A DNA stretch of 64,000 nt from Auanema rhodensis (lineage: Eukaryota; Nematoda; Chromadorea; Rhabditida; Rhabditidae), in the NCBI GenBank assembly GCA_964057225.1, contig OZ059899.1:9052001-9116000 (forward strand), in the 5' to 3' direction. Shown in pieces: positions 63,745 through 64,000 of the stretch. The notes under the pieces were generated by a model. The model had not been told where the DNA came from and did not search any database. It saw only the letters and a program-made list of their open reading frames with translations. The first letter of the stretch is position 1. Each line of letters begins with the position of its first letter. Position numbers and translations under genes: made by a program.

Positions 63745-64000
63745 TAAATTTTTTTCATTTCACTTGTCATTCATAAAAATCGAATTTATTTTTTTCAATG
63801 ATTTTTTTTTGCAATGTGTCATAAGAATTACACAGTTGAACAAAACGTTTTTTAAGAATTTTCTTTCTTGTCAACATATATATTTTCCTGGAATTCGAAA
63901 GCATTTGGGATGGAAATTAGAAAGAAAAGAACTAGTTTTTCCTACTTTAAAACAAACAATAAGAAATAAAATGAAAAAGATTGTTAGATATCCAATTTAA

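Larger units (their letters stand above)
63112..64000 (+). repeat. Tandem 610-bp tRNA-Arg repeat units
   Basis: Sequence from 63112 to about 63389 recurs at 63722-64000 with few changes, so the tRNA lies in a tandem cluster that continues past the window. Confidence 0.85.

Noticed and set aside
1..64000. Integrated giant-virus or free adenovirus-like genome
   Set aside because: Six-base duplications, AGTAGAG inverted ends and chromodomain integrase identify Polinton/Maverick transposons; no giant-virus core genes beyond the shared capsid/ATPase/polymerase set.

Overview
The window is a pile-up of nested mobile elements in an AT-rich animal genome. Introns are mostly about 40-60 bases, GT...TTTNAG (one looks GC-AG). 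This fits an invertebrate, and a nematode is plausible, but no host protein gene is present to decide it. The only host features recognised are tandem tRNA-Arg(ACG) units at the right edge.

Layout, left to right. (1) 1-2036: edge of a Maverick/Polinton array unit, with a Polinton left terminus (position 700) fused to a broken 102-residue Polinton gene. (2) 2037-7814: an internally deleted Ty3/Gypsy-like element, LTR-internal-LTR-internal-LTR, minus strand. (3) 8386 to about 18889: a large Gypsy-class retroelement, minus strand. One reading frame of about 2,920 codons, broken only by two TAA codons, appears to run Gag, Env-like glycoprotein, protease, RT, RNase H, integrase. Its left LTR is missing. 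(4) About 19340-58851: Polinton B, split by two younger Polintons and cut off inside its capsid gene at the tRNA locus. Polinton C (21456-37086, 15.6 kb, inverted, 6-bp duplication TGCGTG) sits in B's integrase gene and looks complete. Polinton D (39819-57941, 18.1 kb, duplication CACCGC) sits in B's adenovirus-pVI-like gene. D has lost about 5.8 kb and gained two extra copies of a 4.24-kb left-end unit. (5) 58861-63134: a tRNA-Arg gene split by a 4,192-bp Mutator-like (MULE) transposon with a 9-bp duplication. An unbroken tRNA-Arg follows at 63672-63744.

Polinton C carries the usual virus-like set: protein-primed family B DNA polymerase (14 inferred exons), chromodomain integrase, packaging ATPase, adenain-like cysteine protease, major and penton-like capsid proteins and a pVI-like basic protein. 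It also has five less familiar genes: a spliced Cys-rich protein, a 102-residue protein, a 238/245-residue protein with an invariant basic tail, a two-finger C2H2 protein and a small tail-anchored protein. The ATPase, 102, 238 and integrase genes are packed head to tail with overlaps. Only the polymerase and the Cys-rich gene are spliced.

The most unusual items are the apparent Gag-Env-Pol order of the large retroelement, the 4.24-kb Polinton left-end array with an identical terminus-to-internal junction seen three times (a possible self-integration product), and the MULE that split a tRNA gene beside an intact tandem paralogue. All assignments come from reading motifs and repeats by eye; no database search was run.
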